The notes under the pieces: generated by a model
Told to the model about the DNA's origin: nothing
Database searches by the model: none
What the model saw: only the letters and a program-made list of their open reading frames with translations
Position numbers and translations under genes: made by a program
Source of the DNA: Clostridia bacterium
Lineage (GTDB): Bacteria; Bacillota; Clostridia; Oscillospirales; CAG-272
Assembly: GCA_017540175.1 (NCBI GenBank)
Contig: JAFYBN010000065.1
Coordinates: 1-42,125, forward strand
Direction: 5' to 3'
Length of the DNA stretch: 42,125 nucleotides
Part shown: positions 26,654-35,084 of the stretch, one piece after another
How positions within the stretch are numbered: the first letter of the stretch is position 1
Layout of the letters: the number at the start of each line of letters is the position of its first letter

Positions 26654-26660
26654 TTATAAT
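26632..26660 (+). promoter_or_regulatory. Promoter of the membrane protein gene, embedded in the uvrA terminator
   Basis: TTGACA (26632-26637), 17 nt, TATAAT (26655-26660), both perfect. The -35 lies in the loop of the upstream terminator hairpin and the spacer in its right arm and tail. The gene starts about 41 nt further on. Confidence 0.8.
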
Positions 26661-26701
26661 GGGAATGTTGATTACCGCCTCTTTACCGAAAGGAGACCGT
26701 C

Positions 26702-28423
26702 ATGCCCGAAAACGTGAGAATCATCAAAAATCCGCACCGAAAGAATAAAGGAAAAAACAAGCCCCTGCTCGTCGCTTTATGGATCCTTGCCATGCTGATC
26801 CTCATCGGGCTTGTGTACTACGTCGCGCTGCCTCCGCTGAACATCCATTCCGGCAGCTTCTGGACCTTTGTCTTCTTCCTGCTCGCCCTCGTGCTCGCGT
26901 CGTACTTTGTGATCGGCGCGATCACGGAAAAGATCTTCCGGGAAACGGTGCGTTTCCCGTCCGGAATGATCGATTTCAAGACCTCGATGGAGGGAACCGG
27001 GAAGAAATTCCCGAAGATCGTCATCCTGACGGCCGCCGCGCTCGCCGTGTTCCTGTTTGCCGGCACCCTCATCGGCTCGCAGATTTTCCGCGCGAAGACC
27101 TATTCTTCCCTGATCACGGTCGATCGGGTGCCCTTCGCCGACGGGATCGACGAGACCGAATACGTGACCGACATCGCCCTCATGGACACCGCCTCCGCCC
27201 GCATCATCGGCGCGCGTACGCTCGGTACGCTGTCCGATCTGGTGTCGCAGTACGAGGTTTCAAGCGATTATACCCAGATCGCCATGCGGGACAGCACGGG
27301 GGACAGCCATCCCTACAAGGTCGCGCCGCTGGGATACGCTTCCTTCTTCAAATGGATCAAAAACAGACAGACGGGCATTCCCGGCTACGTGAAGGTGGAC
27401 CCGGTCCACTTTGAAGCCGAGTTCGTGCGCCTGACCGGGGAGGAAAACATCCGCTACAGCCCGTCCGCCTATTTCTCGAAAAATCTCGAGCGCGCCCTCC
27501 GCTTCGCCTGCCCGACCGCGATCTTCGGCAACATCCACTTTGAGGTGGACGACAACGGGCACCCCTTCTGGGTCGCCGCCACGATGAAGCCGAACGCGGG
27601 GCTGTTCGGCGCGATGGACGTGGAATCGGTCGTCACGCTCGACGCGTGCACGGGCAAGGTGGAAGAATACGCACCCGCCGATTCCCCGGATTGGATCGAC
27701 GTGGTCTATTACGGCACGCTGATCTGCGAGAAATACGACTGGTACGGCATGCTCAGCGGCGGCTGGCTCAATTCGGAGTTCAGCCAGGTCGACTGCGTGG
27801 TCACCACGGACGATTTCGGCTATAAGATCATCGGCAACGACGTCTATATCTTCACGGGCGTGACCTCGACCTCCAACGACGAGGCGAACATCGGCTTCAT
27901 TCTCGCGAACAGCCGGACGGGAAGCTATCAGTTCTTCCCGGTCGCGGGCGCGGAGGAGTATTCCGCGATGAGCGCGGCGGAGGGCTCGGTCCAGCAGTAC
28001 GGCTACCGGGCGTCCTTCCCCTCCCTCATCAACGTGGGCGGCGAGGCGACCTACATCATGGTCCTGAAGGACGCCTCCGGGATCGTCAAGATGTATTCGA
28101 TGGTGAACGTGAAGAACTACAACATCGTCGTGACGAGCACCACGCAGGAAGAGGCCTTCCAGAAGTATAAGGCCGCCCTGAAGCAGTCCGGCGCCGTCGT
28201 CGTCGACGACGTCGTCCCGGGCAGCGCAGCGGTGCGGGAGATCATCTTCGTCGTGGAAAACGGATCGACTGTCGCCTACATCAAGTCCGACGCGCAGATC
28301 TTCCGCTCCGAGTTCTCCGAAAAGCTGCTCTTCCTTGAGCCCGGCGACGAATTCACCTATTTCGAAACGGACGTCACCGAGGCGGGCGTGCACAACGTGA
28401 TCGGAGTGGAGAAAAAGAGCTGA
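26702..28423 (+). CDS. Conserved membrane-anchored protein of unknown function
   Basis: A 573-residue protein. The first 20 residues are basic; hydrophobic segments lie at about 21-43, 53-74 and 105-127. The remaining 440 residues are predicted outside the membrane. Within that part, residues about 275-330 read like a PepSY-style unit (FEVDDNGHPFWVA ... VVTLDACTGKVEEY), a fold found in inhibitors and membrane-associated regulators. I do not recognise a catalytic motif. It has its own promoter and a CGAAAGGAGACCGTC ribosome site, and ends before a clear terminator, so it is a single-gene unit. Similar long proteins of this type exist in Firmicutes, but I cannot name a function. Confidence 0.8.
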   Translation: MPENVRIIKNPHRKNKGKNKPLLVALWILAMLILIGLVYYVALPPLNIHSGSFWTFVFFLLALVLASYFVIGAITEKIFRETVRFPSGMIDFKTSMEGTGKKFPKIVILTAAALAVFLFAGTLIGSQIFRAKTYSSLITVDRVPFADGIDETEYVTDIALMDTASARIIGARTLGTLSDLVSQYEVSSDYTQIAMRDSTGDSHPYKVAPLGYASFFKWIKNRQTGIPGYVKVDPVHFEAEFVRLTGEENIRYSPSAYFSKNLERALRFACPTAIFGNIHFEVDDNGHPFWVAATMKPNAGLFGAMDVESVVTLDACTGKVEEYAPADSPDWIDVVYYGTLICEKYDWYGMLSGGWLNSEFSQVDCVVTTDDFGYKIIGNDVYIFTGVTSTSNDEANIGFILANSRTGSYQFFPVAGAEEYSAMSAAEGSVQQYGYRASFPSLINVGGEATYIMVLKDASGIVKMYSMVNVKNYNIVVTSTTQEEAFQKYKAALKQSGAVVVDDVVPGSAAVREIIFVVENGSTVAYIKSDAQIFRSEFSEKLLFLEPGDEFTYFETDVTEAGVHNVIGVEKKS

Positions 28424-28507
28424 GACCGCGCCAAGGAGCATTTAATGACTGACCGGCTGAACGGATCGGTCGGCAGTATGAACATAAGACCGGAGAAAAT
28501 CAATATG

Positions 28508-28544
28508 AAAAAACCGGACTGCCCGCATGGGTGATCCGGTTTTT
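28508..28544 (+). terminator. Rho-independent terminator
   Basis: AAAAACCGGA on the left pairs with TCCGGTTTTT (28535-28544), with an inner CCCGCATGGG stem. The A-rich left arm and T-rich right arm also make it usable on the opposite strand. It lies about 85 nt after the membrane protein gene; nothing else is seen between 28424 and 28507. Confidence 0.85.
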
Positions 28545-28574
28545 GTATGGCTTTTGTGTAATGACGCCGCGCGT

Positions 28575-28735
28575 CTCATACTCTTCTCATGCGAAAACGA
28601 CAATGTCATCGTGAAGAGTTCGAAAATGATTCGTCGGTGCGCTGCACACTACCCCGAGCTGCACGCTGAGAGGACGCTGAACCAGTCGTATGAAAGTTTC
28701 TTGGCAGGCTTCTTTTCAAAGAAGCCGCGTTCCCC
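28575..28735 (-). repeat. 3'-flanking interspersed repeat, copy B (after the SDR gene)
   Basis: Related to 16601-16763 over its whole length, with the same order of blocks. On the minus strand it begins about 20 nt after the SDR stop with the hairpin GGCTTCTT/AAGAAGCC. Both copies follow the last gene of a minus-strand operon. Confidence 0.75.
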
Positions 28736-28755
28736 CTCTCTGCCCGGGATCAGTC

Positions 28756-29526
28756 TCACAGCTTTTGGATCGTCATTCCTCCGTCGACGCCGATGACCTG
28801 TCCCGTCGTATAGGCGAGCGCGCCGTCCGCGAGGGCGAGGACCGCTTTGCCGACGTCCTCCGGCCGACCGATGCGCGGGATGGGGCACAGGCCTTCTGCG
28901 ATGAGCCGGTCGTATTTTTCGCGCACGGGGGCGGTCATGTCCGTCGCGATGATGCCCGGACGGACCTCGTAGACGCGGATGCCGTATTCCGCGAGCCGGT
29001 CGGCGTAAAGCGTCGCCGCCATCGAAAGCCCCGCCTTCGAGATGCAGTACTCCCCGCGGTTGACGCTCGACACCGAGGCCGAGACGGACGTGACGAAAAT
29101 CACCGCGCGGAAGCGCTCGGTTTTTTGCTCTGCCATGCGCAGGGCGACCGCCTGCGTGAGGAAAAACGCGCCTTTCAGATTGATCCCGAGCACGCGGTCG
29201 AAGCTCTCCTCCGTCATGTCGAGAAGGTCCGCGCGGACCTTCGGCGCGACGCCCGCGTTGTTCACGAGCACGTCGAGTACGCCGAGCCCGTCGAACGCCG
29301 CGTGGGCGATCGCGGCGCGGTCATCCGCACTTGCGATGTCGCCCCGGATGTAAAAGGAGTCGGGGGAGAGGGCTTTTATCTCGTCCATTGCGGCGGAGAC
29401 CGCCGCCTCCTCCCGCGTCCCGACCGCGGCGACGGTATAACCCGCCCCGGCGAGGGCGCGCGCGATGCCGAACCCGATTCCGCGGGCTCCGCCGGTCACA
29501 AGGGCGGTCCGTTTTTCGTTGTTCAT
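28756..29526 (-). CDS. Short-chain dehydrogenase/reductase
   Basis: An NAD(P)-dependent oxidoreductase of the classical SDR type, 256 residues. The cofactor loop is TGGARGIG at 11-18 and the structural NNAG at 89-92. The catalytic set is S147, Y160 and K164 (TSVSAS...EYCISK). Annotation as 3-oxoacyl-ACP reductase would be the default, but no fatty-acid gene is near. As last gene of a four-gene catabolic operon it more likely reduces or oxidises a hydroxy/keto intermediate there. The C-terminus IGVDGGMTI is standard. The ATG follows AAAGGACTC; the gap to the upstream flavoenzyme gene is 39 nt. Confidence 0.88.
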   Translation of the reverse strand: MNNEKRTALVTGGARGIGFGIARALAGAGYTVAAVGTREEAAVSAAMDEIKALSPDSFYIRGDIASADDRAAIAHAAFDGLGVLDVLVNNAGVAPKVRADLLDMTEESFDRVLGINLKGAFFLTQAVALRMAEQKTERFRAVIFVTSVSASVSSVNRGEYCISKAGLSMAATLYADRLAEYGIRVYEVRPGIIATDMTAPVREKYDRLIAEGLCPIPRIGRPEDVGKAVLALADGALAYTTGQVIGVDGGMTIQKL

Positions 29527-29565
29527 CGTAGAGTCCTTTCTCCGCGGAAAACCCTTGCCGCGGTC

Positions 29566-30897
29566 TTACGCGCCGTCCGACGCCGTTTTCGACGGGAACA
29601 GCTCCCGGTACATCGGCAGATAGACCGCCTGATCCCGCACCGGGCAGCCGGTCGCGTGGATTTTGCGCATCATCATCGTGCATTTGGAGCAGGTGAGACA
29701 GACCTTTTTCGCGTCGAGCGCGCCTGATTCGAGAATGTCCCGCGCGAAATCCGGGTACGCGAACGCCATGCGTCCGAAGCCAGCCGCGTCCGCCGTGCCC
29801 GCGCCGACCGCGCCCGCCGCGATCTGCGGCGCGAAAACGCGCGGATAGGTGTAGCCCGTGCCGATGAGGGTGATCTCGGGAACGGTCCTTTTCATGTGCG
29901 CCGCCGCGTCGATGAGGCGGCAGACGCCGACGAGCCGGTCCTCCGGGGGTTCCTCCCCGCCGAGATCGTAGGGGCGGTTGATATAGGGATTATAATACGG
30001 CGAGCCGAGGGTCATGTCGACGAGGCGCACGCCGTTTTCAGCCATCAGACGGTACAGCCGGTCGGGCTCGTCCCAGTCGATCGCGCCGTTTTCATCGGTC
30101 CCGAACCCCCACGGATACGGGATCATGTCGCACGGCCCGAAGCGGGAGGCGATCACGAAATCCCGGCTCCGGTGAACGGCGGCGGCGCGGATCGCGTCGA
30201 GAAAGAGCCTCGTCCGGTTCTCGAACGAGCCGCCGTACCGCCCTTCGCGCCTGTGCGCCGAGAGCAGTTCGCTGAACAGATACTTGTGACAGCACTTGAC
30301 GTCCGCGCCGTCAAAGCCCGCCGCCTTCGCCATCGCCGCGGCTCTGCCGAATATCTCCGGCAGGGAATCGAGGTATTCGTCCGTGACGACGGGGTAGGAG
30401 GGATCGAGGCGCATTTTTTCGTTCATCACGGGATTGTGCTGCGCGATCACGGGGCGGGGCGTGTCGTCCGGGCGGGAAAAGCGCCCGGAATGCGTGAGCT
30501 GCAGGATCACCGGCACGCCGCCGGACGCCTCGTGCGCCGCCTCGGCGAGCCTTTTGAACGAGTCGAGGTTCTTTTGAGTGATCCAAAGCTGGGAGCGGCT
30601 CGTGCGCCCCTCCTCGACCACGGAGGTCGCTTCGATCCAGACAAGCCCCGCGCCGCCCGCCGCCATGCGCTTCACGCGGCGGAAGGTCAGCTCGCCGGGG
30701 GAGCCGTCCGCCTCGCCGTCAAAGCCCTCCATGGGGTGCACGGTCAGGGCGTTTTTCAATTCCACATTGGAGTCGGCGATCTTTGTTTTTCTTTTCAGAA
30801 CGGAGAGGTCGTCCGAGAAGGGCAGGGAAACCCCCGCTCTTTCCTGTGCCGCGAAAAACTCTTCCCGCGTTCTGTACGAAAACCGCTCGCCCGTCAT
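29566..30897 (-). CDS. Old Yellow Enzyme-family flavin oxidoreductase with Fe-S cysteines
   Basis: An FMN TIM-barrel oxidoreductase of 443 residues. Family marks are QLTHSGR, the active-site CCHKYLFSELLSAHRR stretch, and RYGGSFENRTR for FMN phosphate binding. A C-terminal cysteine set C400, C403, C406 and C418 resembles the 4Fe-4S site of 2,4-dienoyl-CoA reductase, but with C-x2-C-x2-C instead of the usual C-x2-C-x3-C. The flavin- and NADH-binding C-terminal domains of that enzyme are absent, so electrons must come from another protein. Reduction of an activated double bond is the family chemistry; the substrate is unknown. Its ATG overlaps the stop of the upstream gene by four bases, so translation is coupled. 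Confidence 0.85.
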   Translation of the reverse strand: MTGERFSYRTREEFFAAQERAGVSLPFSDDLSVLKRKTKIADSNVELKNALTVHPMEGFDGEADGSPGELTFRRVKRMAAGGAGLVWIEATSVVEEGRTSRSQLWITQKNLDSFKRLAEAAHEASGGVPVILQLTHSGRFSRPDDTPRPVIAQHNPVMNEKMRLDPSYPVVTDEYLDSLPEIFGRAAAMAKAAGFDGADVKCCHKYLFSELLSAHRREGRYGGSFENRTRLFLDAIRAAAVHRSRDFVIASRFGPCDMIPYPWGFGTDENGAIDWDEPDRLYRLMAENGVRLVDMTLGSPYYNPYINRPYDLGGEEPPEDRLVGVCRLIDAAAHMKRTVPEITLIGTGYTYPRVFAPQIAAGAVGAGTADAAGFGRMAFAYPDFARDILESGALDAKKVCLTCSKCTMMMRKIHATGCPVRDQAVYLPMYRELFPSKTASDGA

Positions 30898-31901
30898 GCC
30901 ATCGTCTCCAGCATGGCGAGGGTGACGCGGTACCGGGTCGGTTTGCCCGCGTCGAACGCCTCGTATTCCTCCGCCATGTATTCGCTGAGGCGGTGCACCT
31001 CGTTGCCGAACGAGCCCGCAAGGTGGGGGGAGAGGAAGACGTTCGGCAGGGTGTAAAGCGGGCTGGACGCTTCCGGCGGCTCGGGCCAGGTCACGTCGAG
31101 GATCGCGGCGCGCGTGGGAACGGCTTCGAGCGCGGCGCAGAGATCGGCTTCCACGACCTGCGCGCCCCGACCCGTGTTGATGAACGCGGCGTGGGGCTTC
31201 ATCTTCGAGAACAGAGCCCCGTTCAGCATCCCGACCGTCGCCGGATTGTTCGCGAGGTGATTCGTGATGACGTCGCTCTCGGAGAAGATCTCATCGAGAG
31301 AGGTCTTCTTCACCCCGAGCTCTTCTGCTTTTTCGTCCGGCAGGAAGGGATCGAAGACGAGGATCTCGGTGCGCCCGAGGGTTTTCAGCTTTTCGATGAC
31401 CATTTTGCCGATCATGCCCGCGCCGATGACGCCGACCTTGATCTCAAAGCTGCCGGGGAAGGAAACGCCGACGCTGCGGTTCTTCCATTCCGCGCCGTCG
31501 CTCTGACGGTGCAGACGCTGGTAATAGCCCTTCGAGGCGAGGATGATCTCGGCGAAGGTGAATTCCGCGACGGGGACGCCGTTCGCCGCCCACGCGCTGA
31601 ACACGGCGATCCCCTCCTCGATGAATTCCCGTGCGAAGTGCTGGACCGAGCCCGCGCCGTAGAAGACGGCCTTCAGGTTCGGCAGGTATTCCCGGATCTC
31701 TTCCTTCTCAAAATGCGGAAAGCCCCAGGTGGTGAAGATGTAGTCCGTCCGGGCGAGGATGCCGCGGCACCGCTCGAGATCGGCTTTCGTGAGGGTGTCC
31801 TCCGTCTCGAAATTGAGGGATGAGTGAAGTCTTTCTACGGTCGCGGGGGCGTAGACCTCGCGCAGTCTGTTCCCACCGAAGAATACGGCGTTTTTCATCA
31901 T
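30894..31901 (-). CDS. D-isomer-specific 2-hydroxyacid dehydrogenase
   Basis: A 335-residue NAD(P)-dependent enzyme interconverting 2-hydroxy and 2-oxo acids. The Rossmann loop G160-A-G-M-I-G165 is clear. The catalytic triad of the family is present as R245 (NTGRG), E274 (TWPEPP) and H293 (SPHLAGS). The N-terminal substrate domain is diverged from PGDH or lactate dehydrogenase, so the substrate is unclear. The ATG at 31901 follows AAGGAGACAGC. It is the second gene of the operon, 31 nt after the amidohydrolase and overlapping the flavoenzyme gene by four bases. Confidence 0.88.
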   Translation of the reverse strand: MMKNAVFFGGNRLREVYAPATVERLHSSLNFETEDTLTKADLERCRGILARTDYIFTTWGFPHFEKEEIREYLPNLKAVFYGAGSVQHFAREFIEEGIAVFSAWAANGVPVAEFTFAEIILASKGYYQRLHRQSDGAEWKNRSVGVSFPGSFEIKVGVIGAGMIGKMVIEKLKTLGRTEILVFDPFLPDEKAEELGVKKTSLDEIFSESDVITNHLANNPATVGMLNGALFSKMKPHAAFINTGRGAQVVEADLCAALEAVPTRAAILDVTWPEPPEASSPLYTLPNVFLSPHLAGSFGNEVHRLSEYMAEEYEAFDAGKPTRYRVTLAMLETMA

Positions 31902-31932
31902 GCTGTCTCCTTGTCCTTGATATGTTCCGTGC

Positions 31933-33075
31933 TTATACGACGCGCTTTCCGTCGAGGAAGACCGCGGACGGTCCGGTCGCGGAAAGCAGGATGTCGCCTT
32001 CGGTCAGCACGAGATCGGCGTCCTTGCCGACCTCGATCGAGCCGACGCGGTCCTCGATGCCGATGTGGCGCGCGGGGTTGATGGTGATCGCCCGCAGCGC
32101 GTCGAAGGGATCCATGCCCGCCTTCACGGCGAGTCCGGCGCACAGGGGCAGGTATTCCTGCGGAATGACCGGCGCGTCCGTGATGATGCTCACAGCAAGT
32201 CCCGCGCGGGCGAGGATGCCGGGGGTCTCGAAGGTTTTGTTCGAGAGCTCGGTCTTGCTCGCGGACGAGAGGGAGGGACCGACCGCCGCGGGATAGCCTG
32301 CCTCGGCGAGGATGTCCGCGATGAGGTGCCCCTCTGTACAGTGCTCGAGGGTCAGCTTCACGCCGAATTCCTTCGCGATGCGGATCGAGGTGCAGATGTC
32401 GTCCGAGCGGTGCGCGTGCGCCTTGAGCGGGATCTCGCCGCGCATGACGGGAAGGAGGGCGTCGAGCTTGATGTCGAACGCGGGCAGCTTCGAGGCGTCC
32501 CCCTCCGCCGCGTCGATTTTCTGCATGTATTCCCGCGCCTTGAAGAGCGTTTCGCGCAGCTTCGCCGCCGTCGTCATCCGTGCGGATATGCCCTTGGACT
32601 GATAGCACCGCTTCGGGTTCTCGCCGAACGCGCATTTCATGGCGGCGGGGCTTTTCACGAGCATTTCATCCACGCACCTGCCGTGAGTCTTGACGGCGAT
32701 GAAGGTGCCGCCGAGCACGTTCGAGCTCCCGGGTCCCGTGCAGACGGTGGTGACGCCCGCTTTCAGCGCGTGGCCGAGTGCGGGGTCGAAGGCGTAAAAG
32801 CTGTCGAGGGCGCGGAGCTGGGGCGTGACGGGGTCGTTGTACTCGTTGTAGTCCTGACCGGGCTGACCGATGCCGTAGTCGTCGAGCCCGATGTGGGTGT
32901 GGGCGTCAATGAGCCCGGGATAGACCCTGAGTCCGTCGGCGACGAAGACTTCCTCACCCTCTTCGGGAGCGAGCGAGGGGGAGATATCGGTGATTTTGCC
33001 GTCCGCAACGCGGATATCCGCTTTGAAAGGATCCCGGTGAACGGCGTCGAACAAGAGACCGCTTTTGATCAACAT
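31933..33075 (-). CDS. Amidohydrolase (imidazolonepropionase-like)
   Basis: Metal-dependent hydrolase of 380 residues. Metal ligands of the amidohydrolase barrel are visible: H59-T-H61 in DAHTHIG, H220 and H222 in KAHAHRSDD, H245 in LEHCTEGH, and D300 in SIITDAPV. The C-terminal NPARHIGIEDRVGSIEVGKDADLVL is the typical composite beta-sandwich return. Substrates in this group are cyclic amides, imides or lactams; which one is not evident. An extended in-frame start at 33270 is rejected because the ATG at 33075 has GGAGG upstream and the promoter lies inside the extension. First gene of the minus-strand operon. Confidence 0.85.
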   Translation of the reverse strand: MLIKSGLLFDAVHRDPFKADIRVADGKITDISPSLAPEEGEEVFVADGLRVYPGLIDAHTHIGLDDYGIGQPGQDYNEYNDPVTPQLRALDSFYAFDPALGHALKAGVTTVCTGPGSSNVLGGTFIAVKTHGRCVDEMLVKSPAAMKCAFGENPKRCYQSKGISARMTTAAKLRETLFKAREYMQKIDAAEGDASKLPAFDIKLDALLPVMRGEIPLKAHAHRSDDICTSIRIAKEFGVKLTLEHCTEGHLIADILAEAGYPAAVGPSLSSASKTELSNKTFETPGILARAGLAVSIITDAPVIPQEYLPLCAGLAVKAGMDPFDALRAITINPARHIGIEDRVGSIEVGKDADLVLTEGDILLSATGPSAVFLDGKRVV

Positions 33076-33156
33076 GGGGTACCTCCGTACATTTTGTTCC
33101 GTGCTTTTGGGATTTGCCGTTTTGAATCCGGACGGCAAAATCTCATTTCCGACTTC

Positions 33157-33185
33157 ATTATACCAAAGCCTTTTCCGCTTGTCAA
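33157..33185 (-). promoter_or_regulatory. Promoter of the amidohydrolase operon
   Basis: On the minus strand TTGACA (33180-33185), 17 nt, TATAAT (33157-33162), both perfect. It is divergent from the lipoprotein 4 promoter, with the two -35 boxes 32 nt apart. Confidence 0.82.
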
Positions 33186-33217
33186 CCGGGCTTTCTTCTG
33201 TTTTTGAGCCGCGGCGG

Positions 33218-33246
33218 TTGACAAGGCGGGGGCGGGGTGCTATAAT
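33218..33246 (+). promoter_or_regulatory. Promoter of lipoprotein 4
   Basis: TTGACA (33218-33223), 17 nt, TATAAT (33241-33246), both perfect, about 40 nt before the ATG. Shares a 211-nt divergent region with the amidohydrolase operon. Confidence 0.82.
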
Positions 33247-33286
33247 TGGAATGATACAATGAATTCCCACGGAGGAGGGACCTCAC

Positions 33287-34801
33287 ATGAAAAAAAGATG
33301 GCTTGCCCTGCTTGTCGCGGTGCTGATGCTCGCGCCGTCCTTTGCGGCGTGCTCGTCCGGAACGGAGAACGCCGGACAGGAGCCGGAGAAGTCCGACGCT
33401 GTCCCCGCCGCTCAGACAGCCGACGGGACGCCCGCCGAGGAGGAGACCGAGTCGAACCTCGACGTGAACGGATATCTGAAGGACGATCTGCCCGAGCTCG
33501 ATTACGGCGGACAGACCGTGTCCGTCCTCTACTGGAGCGACGTGGAGAACGCGGAGTTCGACGTGGAGGAGCTGACCGGAGAGATCGTGAACGACGCGAT
33601 CCGCCAGCGCAACGTCGACACGGAGGAGAGGCTCCACATCGTGTATAACTGGGTCGGAACGCCCGGCAACAACGGCTCGAAGGACAAGTACGTCGCGGTC
33701 GCGCAGGCGAGCGTTCAGGCGGGGGACGGCGCGTACGACATTTACGCCGCCTATTCCCGCACCATCGGCGCGTCCACGGTGAATAACCTGACCCGCGCCC
33801 TGCAGGATTCGGAATACATCGACTACGAGAAGCCGTGGTGGCCGGACAACCTGCTCGAGGAATCGATCATCCACGACCGGCTGTATTTCGTCTCCGGCGA
33901 TATCTCGACGAACCTCTTACACATGATGTACTGCATTTACTACAACAAGCAGCTTCTCGAGGATTATCAGCTTCCCTCCCCGACGGATTACGTGTTTGAG
34001 GGCAAGTGGACGGTCGAACAGCTCGTCAGCATGACGAACGACACCTACCGCGATCTCAACGGCAACGGAAGAAAAGACATAAACGACAGCTTCGGCTTTA
34101 CGCTCGTCGACTTCCACAACGACGCGTTCTATACCGGCGCTGGTCTGAAGCTCGTGGAAAAGGACCCCGATCTGGTATTGAAGATCTCCGACGACTTCTA
34201 CAGCGAGCGCGCCGTGGACCTGCTCGCCGTCGTGGGACCGTGGGAGGCGACCGACGTCGTGTACCAGGCGGGCGACTATGAGACCCCGTTCACCGAGGGC
34301 CGCTCGCTCTTCACCGTGAACCGGGCGCACTACGCGTCGAAGGCGCTGAGAGATTCCGAGCTCGTGTACGGCATCCTGCCCGTGCCGAAGTTCACCGAGG
34401 ATCAGGCGAATTACCGCACCGTCATGGGCAACCCCGTCACGCTCTACGCCGTCTCGATCGACAGCCGCATCCCCGTGACCGCGGAAGCCGTCCTCGAGTG
34501 CATGGCGAGCGAAGCGTACCGTCTGACCACACCCGCCATTTTCGAGAACAACATGAAGAAGAAGTATTCCGTCGACGACATCAACGCGCAGATGTACGAC
34601 ATCGTCCGCGAAACCGTTTCGTTCGAGCTCGGACGCTTCTTCAACCAGTATCTGAGCAACATCACGGACCTCTACTTCCAGGCGGTTGCCGGCAACAGCC
34701 AGAACTGGGCGTCCACGTCCCAGAAATACAGAAAGGTGCTCGACCGCTCGCTCGCGAGCGTCGTGACGAAGGTCCTCGCGAACGAGGAACTGCAGGAATA
34801 G
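33287..34801 (+). CDS. Extracellular solute-binding lipoprotein (paralogue 4)
   Basis: A 504-residue lipoprotein with signal peptide MKKRWLALLVAVLM and lipobox SFAAC (Cys22), followed by an acidic linker. The calcium-loop position has DLNGNGRKDIND from D256. YGILPVPKFTEDQANYRT matches the YGILPLPKYEESQ stretch of paralogue 2, supporting common descent of all four. It is divergent from the amidohydrolase operon, with strong promoters back to back, so it probably captures a compound that the operon degrades. The ATG follows CGGAGGAGGGACCTCAC. No permease is present. Confidence 0.85.
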   Translation: MKKRWLALLVAVLMLAPSFAACSSGTENAGQEPEKSDAVPAAQTADGTPAEEETESNLDVNGYLKDDLPELDYGGQTVSVLYWSDVENAEFDVEELTGEIVNDAIRQRNVDTEERLHIVYNWVGTPGNNGSKDKYVAVAQASVQAGDGAYDIYAAYSRTIGASTVNNLTRALQDSEYIDYEKPWWPDNLLEESIIHDRLYFVSGDISTNLLHMMYCIYYNKQLLEDYQLPSPTDYVFEGKWTVEQLVSMTNDTYRDLNGNGRKDINDSFGFTLVDFHNDAFYTGAGLKLVEKDPDLVLKISDDFYSERAVDLLAVVGPWEATDVVYQAGDYETPFTEGRSLFTVNRAHYASKALRDSELVYGILPVPKFTEDQANYRTVMGNPVTLYAVSIDSRIPVTAEAVLECMASEAYRLTTPAIFENNMKKKYSVDDINAQMYDIVRETVSFELGRFFNQYLSNITDLYFQAVAGNSQNWASTSQKYRKVLDRSLASVVTKVLANEELQE

Positions 34802-34979
34802 GCGAGTGAAATTCCGCTTCGCCGCGTCGACGCAGTCACGCCAGTGAAATTCGCCTTGGGCGAGTTGCGGTACAAACGCTGGCGCGTTTGAAATGATTTG
34901 AAATTCGTGCGGCGGATTTCCGACGTGCTTCCTCCATTCTGAATTCTTAATTCTGAATTCGCAGCTTCCCGAGCTCCCT
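34802..34979. repeat. Repeat remnants between lipoprotein 4 and lepA
   Basis: The 178 nt include GACGCAGTCACGCCAGTGAAATTCG, related to repeat pieces near 600 (GACGCAGTCGCGCTGCGCGAA). An AATTC-rich stretch (CATTCTGAATTCTTAATTC) near 34935 resembles the one near 6909-6945. No gene is seen. Confidence 0.55.
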
Positions 34980-35015
34980 CCCCGGCGGGATTTTTCCGCC
35001 GGGGGTTGTTTTTTT
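34980..35015 (+). terminator. Rho-independent terminator before lepA
   Basis: CCCCGGCGG (34980-34988) pairs perfectly with CCGCCGGGG (34996-35004), followed by TTGTTTTTTT. Ends the upstream transcript. Its T-tract overlaps the -35 of the lepA promoter. Confidence 0.88.
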
Positions 35016-35034
35016 GCGCGCGGTCTGCTATAAT
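35006..35034 (+). promoter_or_regulatory. lepA promoter overlapping the terminator tail
   Basis: TTGTTT (35006-35011), 17 nt, TATAAT (35029-35034), about 50 nt before the lepA ATG. The -10 is perfect and the -35 partial; the latter is the start of the terminator U-tract. Confidence 0.6.
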
Positions 35035-35084
35035 AAGGTAAAATAGGGGAAAAATCCGATCCATTCATGACGGACGAGGTATTT

